This document shows, piece by piece, positions 45,097 through 53,503 of a DNA stretch of 64,000 nucleotides. The DNA lies in the NCBI RefSeq assembly GCF_007991655.1, contig NZ_BJYT01000022.1:1-64000 (forward strand), read 5' to 3'. A program made the position numbers and the translations under genes. Numbering within the stretch: position 1 is the first letter of the stretch; every line of letters begins with the position of its first letter. Below the pieces are notes generated by a model. The model was not told the origin of the DNA and did no database searches. It saw nothing but the letters and a program-made list of their open reading frames with translations. Source of the DNA: Segetibacter aerophilus. Its GTDB lineage: Bacteria > Bacteroidota > Bacteroidia > Chitinophagales > Chitinophagaceae.

Positions 45097-46971
45097 ATGA
45101 GGAATCTGTTTGCACTCTTTGCGTGTGTTTTAATTAGCACACATATCTCTGCCCAACCAAATGTTGCCATAAAAAGAATTGACCCAACCAATTGGTGGGT
45201 AGGAATGAAAAACCAAAACCTCCAGCTATTAGTATACGGTCCGGGCGCAGGAACCCTTTCTTATTCGATTAGCTATCCGGGAATAAAACTGGTAAAAACA
45301 AGCAAAGTAAAAAACCCTAATTATGCGTTTCTCGATATAAATATTGCTCCCTCAACCAAGCCTGGTACATGTAACATCATAGGCAAGTCCGGCACAAAAA
45401 CAATTACGAGGCCTTATCTATTAAAGCAAAGGGACAAAATTATAAAGGGCACTGGCGTTACATCTGCCGACTTTATTTACCTCGTTATGCCCGACCGTTT
45501 TGCCAACGGTGATACCACTAATGACAAATTCGGTGACATGGCTGATGCCACCGTTGATGCTAACAATCCGGTTCTGCGTCATGGAGGCGATCTTAAAGGC
45601 ATAACAGATCACTTTGATTATTTGCAGGAGTTGGGAGTAACGGCCATTTGGCCGACGCCGGTTATTGAAAATGATGAACAGCTAAAACAGGAAGCTCCGG
45701 ATCGAATGCAGGCAGGCTATCACGGTTACCATTTTACTGATCATTATAAGGTGGATCGCCGCTTTGGCGGAGATGAAGGCTATTTACAGTTTTCAAAGAT
45801 TTTGCATCAAAAAGGTATAAAGCTGGTACAAGATGCAGTGTATAACCACGTAAGCGATGAGCATTGGATGTATAAAGATCAACCGACAAAAGACTGGTTC
45901 AACAACTGGCCGGTGTACACAGGTACGACACACAAAGAGCAGGCATTAGCTGATCCTCACGGTGCAGAAACTGATCGTCGGCTGCTGGTGGATGGATGGT
46001 TTACATCGTTCCTTCCTGATTTGAATCTTAGAAATCCTTACCTCGCTAATTATTTAATTCAACATGCTATCTGGTCCACCGAAATGTTTGCTGTTGATGC
46101 CTGGCGAATTGATACTTATAAATACAACGATCCGGCTTTTATGAATCGTTGTAACCAGGCTTTGCTGACCGAGTATCCAAACATGCACATCTTTGGTGAA
46201 ACTGTTGCGTCTAACCCTTATGGGCTATCTTATTTTGTAAAAAATAACGTAAGCTTTCCGTTCAAAAGCAATCTTCCCGGAACGCTCGACTTTCCTTTAA
46301 ACTATGCGATCGTTGATGCGCTTAAGCAGAGGTTCGGTTGGGATGAAGGCGTGAGCAGGTTATACCAAACCCTTGCGCAGGATGGACTGTACGCTGACCC
46401 AATGAAACTGGTAACGTCGCTTGACAACCATGATATGGACCGTTTCTTATCGATGATCGGTGAGGATTTTGAACGGTATAAGATGGGTGTTACCTGGCTA
46501 CTAACTACCCGCGGCATTCCGTCCTGGTATTATGGAACTGAAATTCTGATGAAGAATACAAGAAACCCAAGTGATGCTGAAGTACGGAGAAATTTTCCGG
46601 GTGGCTTTCCTGGAGACAGGGATAATAAATTTACCAGCAAGGGTAGGAGCAAGAAAGAAAATGACGCTTTTGATTATGTAAAAAAACTGACTAATTATCG
46701 TAAAACTACGCCGGCCTTACATTCGGGCAAGCTCGTGCAATATGTGCCGAACGAAGGCATTTACGTGTACTTCAGGTACGATAATAATAAGACGATTATG
46801 GTAGCTACCAATACAAATGATAAGGAAACGAAGCTCGAAACAAAGCGCTTCAGTGAACGGATGAATGGTTTTACAAGGGCTCGTAACGTGATGACCAGTG
46901 AAACAATCAGCAACGTATCAACACTAACATTGCCGGCAAAAACAGCGATAGTATTAGAACTGGTAAAATAA
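45097..46971 (+). CDS. GH13 alpha-amylase family enzyme (neopullulanase/SusA-like)
   Basis: 624 aa, signal peptide MRNLFALFACVLISTHISAQ. An N-terminal immunoglobulin-like cyclomaltodextrinase N-domain (about 25-115; RIDPTNWWVGMKNQNLQLLVYG) precedes the TIM barrel. Catalytic residues: nucleophile Asp339 in AWRIDTYKY, acid/base Glu368 in IFGETV, and Asp446 in SLDNHDMDRF; DAVYNHV is the first conserved region. The C-domain ends in LTLPAKTAIVLELVK. It should cut alpha-glucans such as starch or pullulan in the periplasm, as SusA does. It is 4.3 kb from susD, separated by unrelated genes. Confidence 0.92.
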   Translation: MRNLFALFACVLISTHISAQPNVAIKRIDPTNWWVGMKNQNLQLLVYGPGAGTLSYSISYPGIKLVKTSKVKNPNYAFLDINIAPSTKPGTCNIIGKSGTKTITRPYLLKQRDKIIKGTGVTSADFIYLVMPDRFANGDTTNDKFGDMADATVDANNPVLRHGGDLKGITDHFDYLQELGVTAIWPTPVIENDEQLKQEAPDRMQAGYHGYHFTDHYKVDRRFGGDEGYLQFSKILHQKGIKLVQDAVYNHVSDEHWMYKDQPTKDWFNNWPVYTGTTHKEQALADPHGAETDRRLLVDGWFTSFLPDLNLRNPYLANYLIQHAIWSTEMFAVDAWRIDTYKYNDPAFMNRCNQALLTEYPNMHIFGETVASNPYGLSYFVKNNVSFPFKSNLPGTLDFPLNYAIVDALKQRFGWDEGVSRLYQTLAQDGLYADPMKLVTSLDNHDMDRFLSMIGEDFERYKMGVTWLLTTRGIPSWYYGTEILMKNTRNPSDAEVRRNFPGGFPGDRDNKFTSKGRSKKENDAFDYVKKLTNYRKTTPALHSGKLVQYVPNEGIYVYFRYDNNKTIMVATNTNDKETKLETKRFSERMNGFTRARNVMTSETISNVSTLTLPAKTAIVLELVK

Positions 46972-47023
46972 ATTTATCTAAGACTAGAAGGGATGTAGTA
47001 ACCGACAGTAGCTCGGTGAGCGA

Positions 47024-47050
47024 CATTGTTGTGTCACTCACTTGTACAGC
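47024..47050 (-). repeat. Dispersed intergenic repeat, copy D
   Basis: Minus-strand reading: GCTGTACAAGTGAGTGACAC then AACAATG. It is 52 nt after the GH13 stop, in the opposite direction to that gene. Confidence 0.7.
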
Positions 47051-47183
47051 AAAATATCGAAGCAACTTCCTTAGATCATATCTGTTACTCAGAGCCGATA
47101 ATCGTTTACTAAAGCCGTTTCCACTCCACCAACGGCTAGTCTGCTGTCTTTAAAAATTAAGAACTCAATAATTCTAAATAATA

Positions 47184-47191
47184 TAGTTTTG
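47184..47191 (+). promoter_or_regulatory. Candidate Bacteroidetes -7 element upstream of M16 gene
   Basis: TAGTTTTG matches the Bacteroidetes -7 consensus TAnnTTTG exactly, 20 nt before the ATG at 47212. No TTTG -33 element is present at the usual distance, so the match is only suggestive. Confidence 0.35.
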
Positions 47192-47211
47192 CTCTCCTTT
47201 TTATAAGAAGT

Positions 47212-48450
47212 ATGATACAATATGATCGCTTTGTTTTAGACAATGGTTTACGGGTAATTGTGCATGAAGATCACAGTACGCCGATGGCAGTAGTAGATGT
47301 GATGTACGATGTAGGCGCAAGAGATGAAGACCCAAATAAAACCGGCTTTGCTCACTTGTTCGAACACCTTATGTTCGGAGGTAGCATCAATATAAAAGAG
47401 TATGATGAGCCGTTGCAAATGGCGGGCGGCGAAAACAACGCTTACACAACCAACGACCTTACTAACTACTATATACAAATACCGGCCGAAAATCTTGAAA
47501 CAGCTTTTTGGCTCGAAAGTGATAGAATGTTAAGCCTGGCCTTTAGCGAAAAAAGTCTTGACGTACAACGAAAGGTGGTTTGCGAAGAATTTAAGGAGCA
47601 CTACATCAACAAACCGTATGGAGATGTGTGGCATAAATTAAGAGAGCTCTCCTACAAAAAGCATCCTTATCGCTGGATGACTATCGGCCAAAACTTAAGT
47701 CATATTGAGAACGCAAAGCTGAGTGATGTAAAAGAATTTTTTTTCAAACACTACCGGCCTGTAAATGCAATACTTGTTGTTTCAGGACACGTGAAATTGG
47801 ATGAGGTAAAACGCTTGTCAGAAAAATGGTTTGGTCCAATCCCAATGGGAGAGAAATATGTGCGCGACCTACCACAAGAACCTAAACAATCTGAAGCTCG
47901 CTTTCTTGATATCGAAGCCGATGTTCCATTAGATGCTTTTTTCAAAACATGGCACATGGCATCGAGGTTAGAAAAAGGGTATTACTCAGCGGACTTGTTA
48001 AGTGATATATTAAGTGGGGGAGGATCATCACGATTATACCAGGCACTTGTAAAAGAAAGGCAGGTGTTTAGCAACATAGATTGCCATCATATGGGTAGCG
48101 TAGATACCGGCTTGCTTACCATAGAAGGAAAGCTGGTAAAAGGTGTAAAAATGGAAGAGGCGGAGAAAGCCGTTCAGGAAGAAGTAGAGAAAATAAAAGC
48201 CGCCCTGGTAGGTGAAAGCGAGCTTGAAAAAGTGAAGAATAAAACCGAAAGTATGATTGCGTTCGAAGACATGACGGTAATGAACCGTGCAAACAGCCTT
48301 GCCACTTACGAACTACTCGGTGATGCGGATATGATGAACACAGAACTGGAGCGTTATAGGGAGATAACAATCGAAGACATTAAACAGGCTGCAAACGACA
48401 TTTTCCAGGAAACGAACAGCAATACCATGCGATACTTCAGTAAGAATTAA
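47212..48450 (+). CDS. M16 family zinc peptidase (active subunit)
   Basis: 412 aa, no signal peptide. The inverted zinc motif HxxEH is present as HLFEHLMF (His48, Glu51, His52); the third ligand is probably Glu125 or Glu126 in VVCEEFKEH. It has the two M16 halves typical of 400-residue processing-peptidase-like proteins. With the partner gene at 48980 it would form an alpha/beta type M16 pair, in which one member carries zinc and the other the Arg/Tyr pair. The two genes are separated by a small toxin-antitoxin remnant. Confidence 0.9.
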   Translation: MIQYDRFVLDNGLRVIVHEDHSTPMAVVDVMYDVGARDEDPNKTGFAHLFEHLMFGGSINIKEYDEPLQMAGGENNAYTTNDLTNYYIQIPAENLETAFWLESDRMLSLAFSEKSLDVQRKVVCEEFKEHYINKPYGDVWHKLRELSYKKHPYRWMTIGQNLSHIENAKLSDVKEFFFKHYRPVNAILVVSGHVKLDEVKRLSEKWFGPIPMGEKYVRDLPQEPKQSEARFLDIEADVPLDAFFKTWHMASRLEKGYYSADLLSDILSGGGSSRLYQALVKERQVFSNIDCHHMGSVDTGLLTIEGKLVKGVKMEEAEKAVQEEVEKIKAALVGESELEKVKNKTESMIAFEDMTVMNRANSLATYELLGDADMMNTELERYREITIEDIKQAANDIFQETNSNTMRYFSKN

Positions 48451-48476
48451 TCGGTAAATTTGAAAAAAGAGTTTCT

Positions 48477-48656
48477 ATGTTGAAGAACGAAAAATTACTT
48501 GCATCTATAAAGGCAATGCCTGAGGATGAATTCGATAATATAGATGTTCTGCTTGAGCGAATTGTTATACTGGAAAAAATTGAAAAAGCTGAAAAAGACA
48601 TAGTAGACGGGAAAGTTTTTTCAACCGACGAGGCAAAAGAAAAGCTTGCAAAATGA
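48477..48656 (+). CDS. Small antitoxin-like protein
   Basis: 59 aa, highly charged, helical (LLASIKAMPEDEFDNIDVLL then ERIVILEKIEKAEKDIVDG). The C-terminal tail KVFSTDEAKEKLAK is typical of antitoxins paired with RelE/ParE toxins. It starts 26 nt after the first M16 stop, and its stop overlaps the toxin start (ATGA). The reading frame is intact. Its toxin partner is broken, so this is a relic or orphan antitoxin. Confidence 0.65.
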   Translation: MLKNEKLLASIKAMPEDEFDNIDVLLERIVILEKIEKAEKDIVDGKVFSTDEAKEKLAK

Positions 48657-48956
48657 CTGAAATAATTTCGACGTCTACTGCATTATCTGACCTCAATAGA
48701 ATTGCCGAATATATTTCTTTAGACTCTAGCTTCTATGCGCGCCAATTTGTGCAAAAGGTTTTTTCAACAACCGAAAAATTAGAAACACATCCTGAAATAG
48801 GAAAAATAGTTCCAGACCCTGCTTTCAATTATAGCTAAATCCTTTTTAAGAAATATAGAATTATTTATCGCGTCCACTCTGATTGTTTACATTATTAGTG
48901 TTCATTCTTCCCGATTGCTTGGCAACAATGAACACTTCAAAAATTTATTCGAATAA
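48653..48956 (+). pseudogene. Decayed RelE/ParE-type toxin gene
   Basis: The frame from ATG 48653 gives a ParE/RelE N-terminal part (MTEIISTSTALSDLNRIAEY ... HPEIGKIVPD), then a premature TAA at 48836. Immediately after, in the same frame, it reads ILFKKYRIIYRVHSDCLH, the expected continuation of the fold, before a second stop. The family C-terminus IISVHSSRLLGNNEHF appears in another frame and ends at 48956. So one nonsense codon (where GAA or a similar codon is expected) and one frameshift, most simply a 2-nt loss after CAT near 48890, disable the toxin. Only the 61-aa N-terminal fragment could be made. Confidence 0.75.
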
Positions 48957-48979
48957 TAAGAACTCATAGTAAAATTTTC

Positions 48980-50260
48980 ATGTTAAATAGAAAAATAGCT
49001 CCAGAAATAAAAGATGCTGTCGAATTCAATCTTCAGCTTAAGCAAAGCGAAAAATTTACACTGGATAATGGAATACCTGTTTACAGCATCAATGCGGGTG
49101 CGCAGGATGTTACAATGATTGAACTTGTTTTTTATGCAGGTAATTGGTACGAAGATCAAAACATTGTTGCAGGCACTACTAACTTCCTCCTGAAAAACGG
49201 AACGTCGAAAAGGACTGCTTTTGAGATCAACGATCATTTTGAATATTATGGCGCTTACTTAAATCGCAATTGTTACAACGAAACAGCCAACATTACCCTT
49301 CATTGCCTTAACAAACATTTGAAGCAGGTTTTGCCCGTTGTAGAAGAACTAATCACAGACTCAATCTTTCCCGAAGAAGAACTGGTAATTTATAAGCAGA
49401 ACCAAATTCAGAGGCTTAAGGTGAGTTTGCAAAAATGCGACTTCGTAGCCAATCGCTTCATTGATGAATATTTGTTCGGCTTCGATCATCCTTATGGTCG
49501 ATATACTTCCATCCCTGATTTTAATGCGCTTACACGCGAACAGATAGTAAAGTTTTATAACGACTATTACGTAAATGGGAAGTGTCTCATTTTCGTTGCA
49601 GGCAACCTGCCCACTGACATTTTTCAGCAACTCAACCAGGCTTTTGGTCATTTACCCTTAAATAAAAAATCTCTTCCTGAAAAGTCTTTTACAGTTCGTC
49701 CTGTAGGCCAAAAAAAGCACCGGATCACAAACGATGAGAACGGAGTGCAAGGCGCCATCCGCATTGCCCGCCCTTTTCCTAATCGTCGTCATCCTGATTT
49801 TATGAAAGCGCAGGTGTTGAACAATCTCTTTGGAGGTTTCTTCGGATCAAGATTGATGAGTAACATTCGTGAAGACAAGGGTTATACATATGGCATCCAT
49901 AGCTACTTTCAAAACCATGTGGCCGACAGTGCATGGATGGTTAGTACCGAAGCAGGTCGTGATGTATGCGAAGCAACTATAAACGAGGTCTATAAAGAGA
50001 TGCAACTGCTGCGGGATGAACCGGTGGATGAAGAGGAATTGTTACTGGTAAGAAACTACATGATCGGAAGTATTCTTGGTGACCTTGATGGCCCTTTCCA
50101 AATTATTAACCGTTGGAAAAATTATGTGCTGAATGGTTTAGAAGAGTCTTACTTCTACGATTCAATTAACACAATTAAGGCAATTACAGCAGAAGAAATC
50201 CAGGAGCTGGCTCAGAAATATCTTATCCCTGAAGAGTTTTTCGAGCTCGTCGTTATATAA
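48980..50260 (+). CDS. M16 family peptidase partner without zinc motif
   Basis: 426 aa, M16-like fold in both halves. The HxxEH motif is absent at its usual place (TNFLLKNGTSKRTAFEIN), which marks the non-catalytic partner of an M16 heterodimer. The C-half retains the substrate-contact segment SNIREDKGYTYGIHSYF (Arg and Tyr). It follows the active subunit gene at 47212 by 529 nt, with the toxin-antitoxin remnant between. Ends with a good terminator at 50288-50311. Confidence 0.88.
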   Translation: MLNRKIAPEIKDAVEFNLQLKQSEKFTLDNGIPVYSINAGAQDVTMIELVFYAGNWYEDQNIVAGTTNFLLKNGTSKRTAFEINDHFEYYGAYLNRNCYNETANITLHCLNKHLKQVLPVVEELITDSIFPEEELVIYKQNQIQRLKVSLQKCDFVANRFIDEYLFGFDHPYGRYTSIPDFNALTREQIVKFYNDYYVNGKCLIFVAGNLPTDIFQQLNQAFGHLPLNKKSLPEKSFTVRPVGQKKHRITNDENGVQGAIRIARPFPNRRHPDFMKAQVLNNLFGGFFGSRLMSNIREDKGYTYGIHSYFQNHVADSAWMVSTEAGRDVCEATINEVYKEMQLLRDEPVDEEELLLVRNYMIGSILGDLDGPFQIINRWKNYVLNGLEESYFYDSINTIKAITAEEIQELAQKYLIPEEFFELVVI

Positions 50261-50287
50261 TTCTGTGCAACAATCTTAGTTATATTT

Positions 50288-50311
50288 AAAGCGGCTTATG
50301 GCCGCTTTTTT
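50288..50311 (+). terminator. Intrinsic terminator after the M16 partner gene
   Basis: AAAGCGGC (50288-50295) pairs with GCCGCTTT (50301-50308), loop TTATG, followed by a T-run. Confidence 0.8.
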
Positions 50312-50512
50312 CGTTTCGTGTTTTTTAAAAACTTAACCAAATTGATCGAAAGCTCTCCTTTATTACACCGCTTGGTAGCATCCAATAATTATTTGAAAAC
50401 ACGTTTGGTTCAATCTAAAAATACATACCTTACTATTTGATGCTAACGATGATTTGACTTTCAATAACACTAAACGCCGGAAGAGAATTTTTTAAACCAT
50501 TTTACCAAAAGC

Positions 50513-51667
50513 ATGAAATCTACGATTGCCAAATGGCCCTTTGTTTTGATGCTGTCAGCATTCATTTCAACTACATTTATTTCATCCATCGCTAGTGCTG
50601 GTCCTATTACAGGGGGCAAAGAAAAACCTGCTGCGGTAAAGCGATATTTATACGTAGCTACTCCCGGCATTCGAAATTACCTCGGTTATGGTGGTCACGG
50701 TATCCAGGTGTTTGACATGGACAACAATCATCGGTTCGTCAAATTTATCCCAACGGCAGGATTAGGCAAAGATGGAAAGCCTTCGAATGTAAAGGGGATG
50801 GCTGTTAGCCTGGCAACCAACTGCATTTATATCACCACGCTTGAAGCAATGCAATGCATTGACATTACCACAGAAAAATTGGTTTGGGAAAAGCCTTATG
50901 AAGGCGGGGCTGATCGCCTGTCAATGTCTCCTGATGGAAAAGTAATTTATCTGCCATCATTAGAGAAAGAGTTTTGGAATGTGGTAGATGCAAAAACAGG
51001 AAACATCATCAAGAAAATAGTTACGAATTCAGGTGCTCATAATACGATCTATGGTCCTTCCGGTAATCATGTTTATCTAGGTGGCTTGAAGTCGACCTAT
51101 ATGAATGTTGCCAATACCAAAACTCATACTGTCGACAAGCAAGTTGGGCCGTTTGCTGCTGATATTCGTCCTTTTACAATAAATGCAGCCGAAAGCCTCG
51201 TATACGTAAACGTAAATGGTTTGCTTGGTTTCGAAGTAGGGGACTTAAATACCGGCAAAAAATTACATAGGGTGGTAGTAGAAGGCTTTAACATGGGAGA
51301 GGTAAAGCGTCATAGTTGTCCCGCCCATGGCATTGGTCTTACACCCGATGAAAAGGAGTTATGGTTATGTGATGGAGCCAACAACCGCGTTCATGTTTTT
51401 GATAATACCGTTATGCCGCCACGGCAGGTTACCACTATACAAGTTCGCGACATGCCGGGCTGGATCACCTTTAGCCTTGATGGCAAATACGCTTACCCCT
51501 CAACCGGAGATGTAATTGATGTCAAGACACGCAAGATCGTTGCTACATTAGAAGACCAGAACTACAATAGTATTCAAAGTGAGAAGATGGTCGAGATTCA
51601 ATTTTCAGGAAACAAAGCAGTTCGGGCAGGTGACCAATTTGGAATAGGTCGAAAGACAAATCGCTAG
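50513..51667 (+). CDS. Secreted beta-propeller protein (YncE-like)
   Basis: 384 aa with signal peptide (about 1-30, LMLSAFISTTFISSIASAG). The rest consists of repeated four-stranded blades of the YncE/YVTN type (KRYLYVATPGIR, GIQVFDMDNN, KVIYLPSLEKEFWNVVDAKT, GNHVYLGGLKS, KELWLCDGANNRVHVFDNTV, GKYAYPSTGDVIDVKTRKI), about seven blades. Such proteins bind small ligands or act as lactonases or quinoprotein-like partners. It heads the cluster of dehydrogenase, permease and glycerate kinase genes, suggesting a periplasmic role in uptake or conversion of the same substrate (inference). Confidence 0.75.
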   Translation: MKSTIAKWPFVLMLSAFISTTFISSIASAGPITGGKEKPAAVKRYLYVATPGIRNYLGYGGHGIQVFDMDNNHRFVKFIPTAGLGKDGKPSNVKGMAVSLATNCIYITTLEAMQCIDITTEKLVWEKPYEGGADRLSMSPDGKVIYLPSLEKEFWNVVDAKTGNIIKKIVTNSGAHNTIYGPSGNHVYLGGLKSTYMNVANTKTHTVDKQVGPFAADIRPFTINAAESLVYVNVNGLLGFEVGDLNTGKKLHRVVVEGFNMGEVKRHSCPAHGIGLTPDEKELWLCDGANNRVHVFDNTVMPPRQVTTIQVRDMPGWITFSLDGKYAYPSTGDVIDVKTRKIVATLEDQNYNSIQSEKMVEIQFSGNKAVRAGDQFGIGRKTNR

Positions 51668-51721
51668 TAAGGGTAGTCCTTACTTTAGTTGTTTATTGAA
51701 GTATTTTATAAAAAGAGCAAA

Positions 51722-53167
51722 GTGCAGAACGATAATCTCCTTAAAACGGAAGCATACGTAGATGGTCGGTGGGTAACTGCAGGCAGCGGCAAAACATTTA
51801 ATGTAAATAATCCGGCAACGGGAGAATTAATTGCAAGCGTACCCGATATGAACCGTGAAGATGTGCGGGCAGCTATCGATGCAGCTCATGATGCATGGCA
51901 GCCCTACCGCGAACTTTCCGCAAAGGATAGGTCTGTTTTATTGAGAAAATGGTACACGCTGATATTGGAAAATAAGGATGAGCTAGCTAACCTAATGACT
52001 ATCGAATCCGGAAAAGTCTTGAAGGAGAGTATCGGCGAAGTAGAGTATGGTGCATCGTTTATTGAATGGTTTGCTGAAGAAGCCAAACGAACTTATGGAG
52101 ACGTTATTCCCGCGCCGACAAATGATAAAAGAATTGTTGTTATCAAACAATCCATAGGGGTTGTGGCAGCACTAACTCCCTGGAACTTTCCCCTGGCTAT
52201 GATTACAAGGAAGGTTGCACCGGCTCTGGCCGCTGGTAGCCCGGTGGTAGTGAAACCGCCATCAGAAACACCACTAACCGCATTAGCCCTCGCTGAGCTG
52301 GCAGAAAGAGCAGGGTTCCCGCGAGGAGTATATAATACTATCGCCACAACAGAAAGCAGTGAAGTTGGTAAAGAACTGTGTGAAAACCGGAAGGTGCGCA
52401 AGCTATCATTCACTGGATCTACGCAGGTAGGTAAGATCTTAATGAGCCAATGCTCGTCTACTTTAAAAAAAATGTCTCTTGAATTGGGAGGCAATGCACC
52501 CTTCATTGTTTTTGACGATGCAGACATAGATGCGGCCGTAAAAGGAGCTATTGCTTCAAAGTTTCGCAACAGCGGACAAACGTGTGTCTGCGTAAACCGC
52601 TTTTTTGCGCAGGATAAAATTTATGAAGAATTTGTTTCAAAGCTGACGGCTGCGGTTGCGGCATTAAAGATTGGAAACGGTTTGGATCCCGGCGTGCAGG
52701 TTGGTCCGTTAATCAGCGAAAAAGGGTTAAATAAAGTAAAGCAGTATGTGGAAGATGCCGTTGCCAAAGGGGCGGCAGTAAGGGGAGGAGGCAAAGAAAT
52801 GGGTGGCCTTTATTATCAACCGACTGTTTTGGCTAATGCGACTGCTGATATGATTATCGCACAGGAGGAAGTCTTTGGGCCGGTTGCACCGGTGTTTAAA
52901 TTTAGCTCGGAAGAAGAAGTTATTAAGATGGCAAACGACACAGAGTATGGTCTTGCCGCTTATTTTTATACGAAGGATGTAAGCCGTTGCTGGCGTGTGG
53001 CAGAAGCGCTCGAGTGTGGAATGGTTGGTATTAACGAAGGTTTGATTTCAAATGCCGCTGCGCCATTTGGCGGAGTAAAACAGTCAGGAATTGGCCGTGA
53101 AGGTTCAAAGTACGGAATGGATTATTTTATGGAACTCAAATATATCTGCTTCGGAAACATCCAATAA
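51722..53167 (+). CDS. gabD: NAD(P)-dependent aldehyde dehydrogenase, succinate-semialdehyde type
   Basis: 481 aa from a GTG start at 51722, giving the same length as typical GabD; an upstream TTG at 51689 would add 11 unlikely residues. Catalytic Cys288 lies in SGQTCVCVNRFF and Glu254 in MSLELGGNAPF, with LTPWNFPLAM and FTGSTQVGK as cofactor sites and GVKQSGIGREG near the end. Closest family is succinate-semialdehyde dehydrogenase, but context (permease, hydroxyacid dehydrogenase, glycerate kinase) may point to glycolaldehyde or a similar aldehyde. The gene symbol reflects the family, not a proven substrate. Confidence 0.85.
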   Translation: MQNDNLLKTEAYVDGRWVTAGSGKTFNVNNPATGELIASVPDMNREDVRAAIDAAHDAWQPYRELSAKDRSVLLRKWYTLILENKDELANLMTIESGKVLKESIGEVEYGASFIEWFAEEAKRTYGDVIPAPTNDKRIVVIKQSIGVVAALTPWNFPLAMITRKVAPALAAGSPVVVKPPSETPLTALALAELAERAGFPRGVYNTIATTESSEVGKELCENRKVRKLSFTGSTQVGKILMSQCSSTLKKMSLELGGNAPFIVFDDADIDAAVKGAIASKFRNSGQTCVCVNRFFAQDKIYEEFVSKLTAAVAALKIGNGLDPGVQVGPLISEKGLNKVKQYVEDAVAKGAAVRGGGKEMGGLYYQPTVLANATADMIIAQEEVFGPVAPVFKFSSEEEVIKMANDTEYGLAAYFYTKDVSRCWRVAEALECGMVGINEGLISNAAAPFGGVKQSGIGREGSKYGMDYFMELKYICFGNIQ

Positions 53168-53183
53168 AATTGCCGCGGAGCTG

Positions 53184-53342
53184 ATGCCACTTCTTACTTT
53201 ACACAATTTGAAGAGAGATTCGTCTAAAGAAGAAATCTCATACAGCATAAGTTTTCGGGTTGTCTGTAAAAAAGCATTGAGCCTTCTTAATGGTTTGAAT
53301 GATTTAGAACAAGAATTAAGAAAACAGGAAAATGATTTCTAG
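53184..53342 (+). other. Short reading frame of unclear status
   Basis: A 52-codon frame (MPLLTLHNLKRDSSKEEISY ...) fills the gap after the dehydrogenase gene. The part ISYSISFRVVCKKALSLLNG then LNDLEQEL looks like the C-terminal beta-alpha end of some larger protein. No family is recognised. It may be a tiny gene or the remnant of a deleted one. No ribosome-binding sequence is visible. Confidence 0.25.
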
Positions 53343-53404
53343 CAAACGACTTGTTGATTTTTATAAATGGCTTTGGAAAAAAGCCAAAGCTGCACATTGA
53401 TTTG

Positions 53405-53432
53405 CAGATGAACTGATTGCGACGCAACGATG
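53405..53432 (+). repeat. Dispersed intergenic repeat, copy G
   Basis: CAGATGAACTGATTGCGACG followed by CAACGATG. Together with copy F (58548-58575) it shares CAGATGAAC, four variable bases, then TGCGACGCAACGATG. Both are preceded by an AAAAAAGCCA stretch. Confidence 0.7.
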
Positions 53433-53491
53433 ATGCTACGAAATACTTTGCTTGTATTACAAAACATTATCGCGGGTTACCCTAAACTAAC

Positions 53492-53496
53492 GGAGG
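53492..53496 (+). promoter_or_regulatory. GGAGG ribosome-binding site of lctP
   Basis: GGAGG lies 7 nt before the ATG at 53504. Few genes in this window have such a site, in line with Bacteroidetes generally, so it stands out and supports this start. Confidence 0.6.
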
Positions 53497-53503
53497 ACTA
53501 CAT

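Noticed and set aside
51689-51721. TTG start for the aldehyde dehydrogenase
   Set aside because: The added residues do not fit the family, while GTG at 51722 gives the normal length and N-terminus.
53091-53342. 83-codon gene starting inside the aldehyde dehydrogenase gene
   Set aside because: The first part is out-of-frame sequence of a certain gene; only the portion after 53184 is kept as an uncertain frame.
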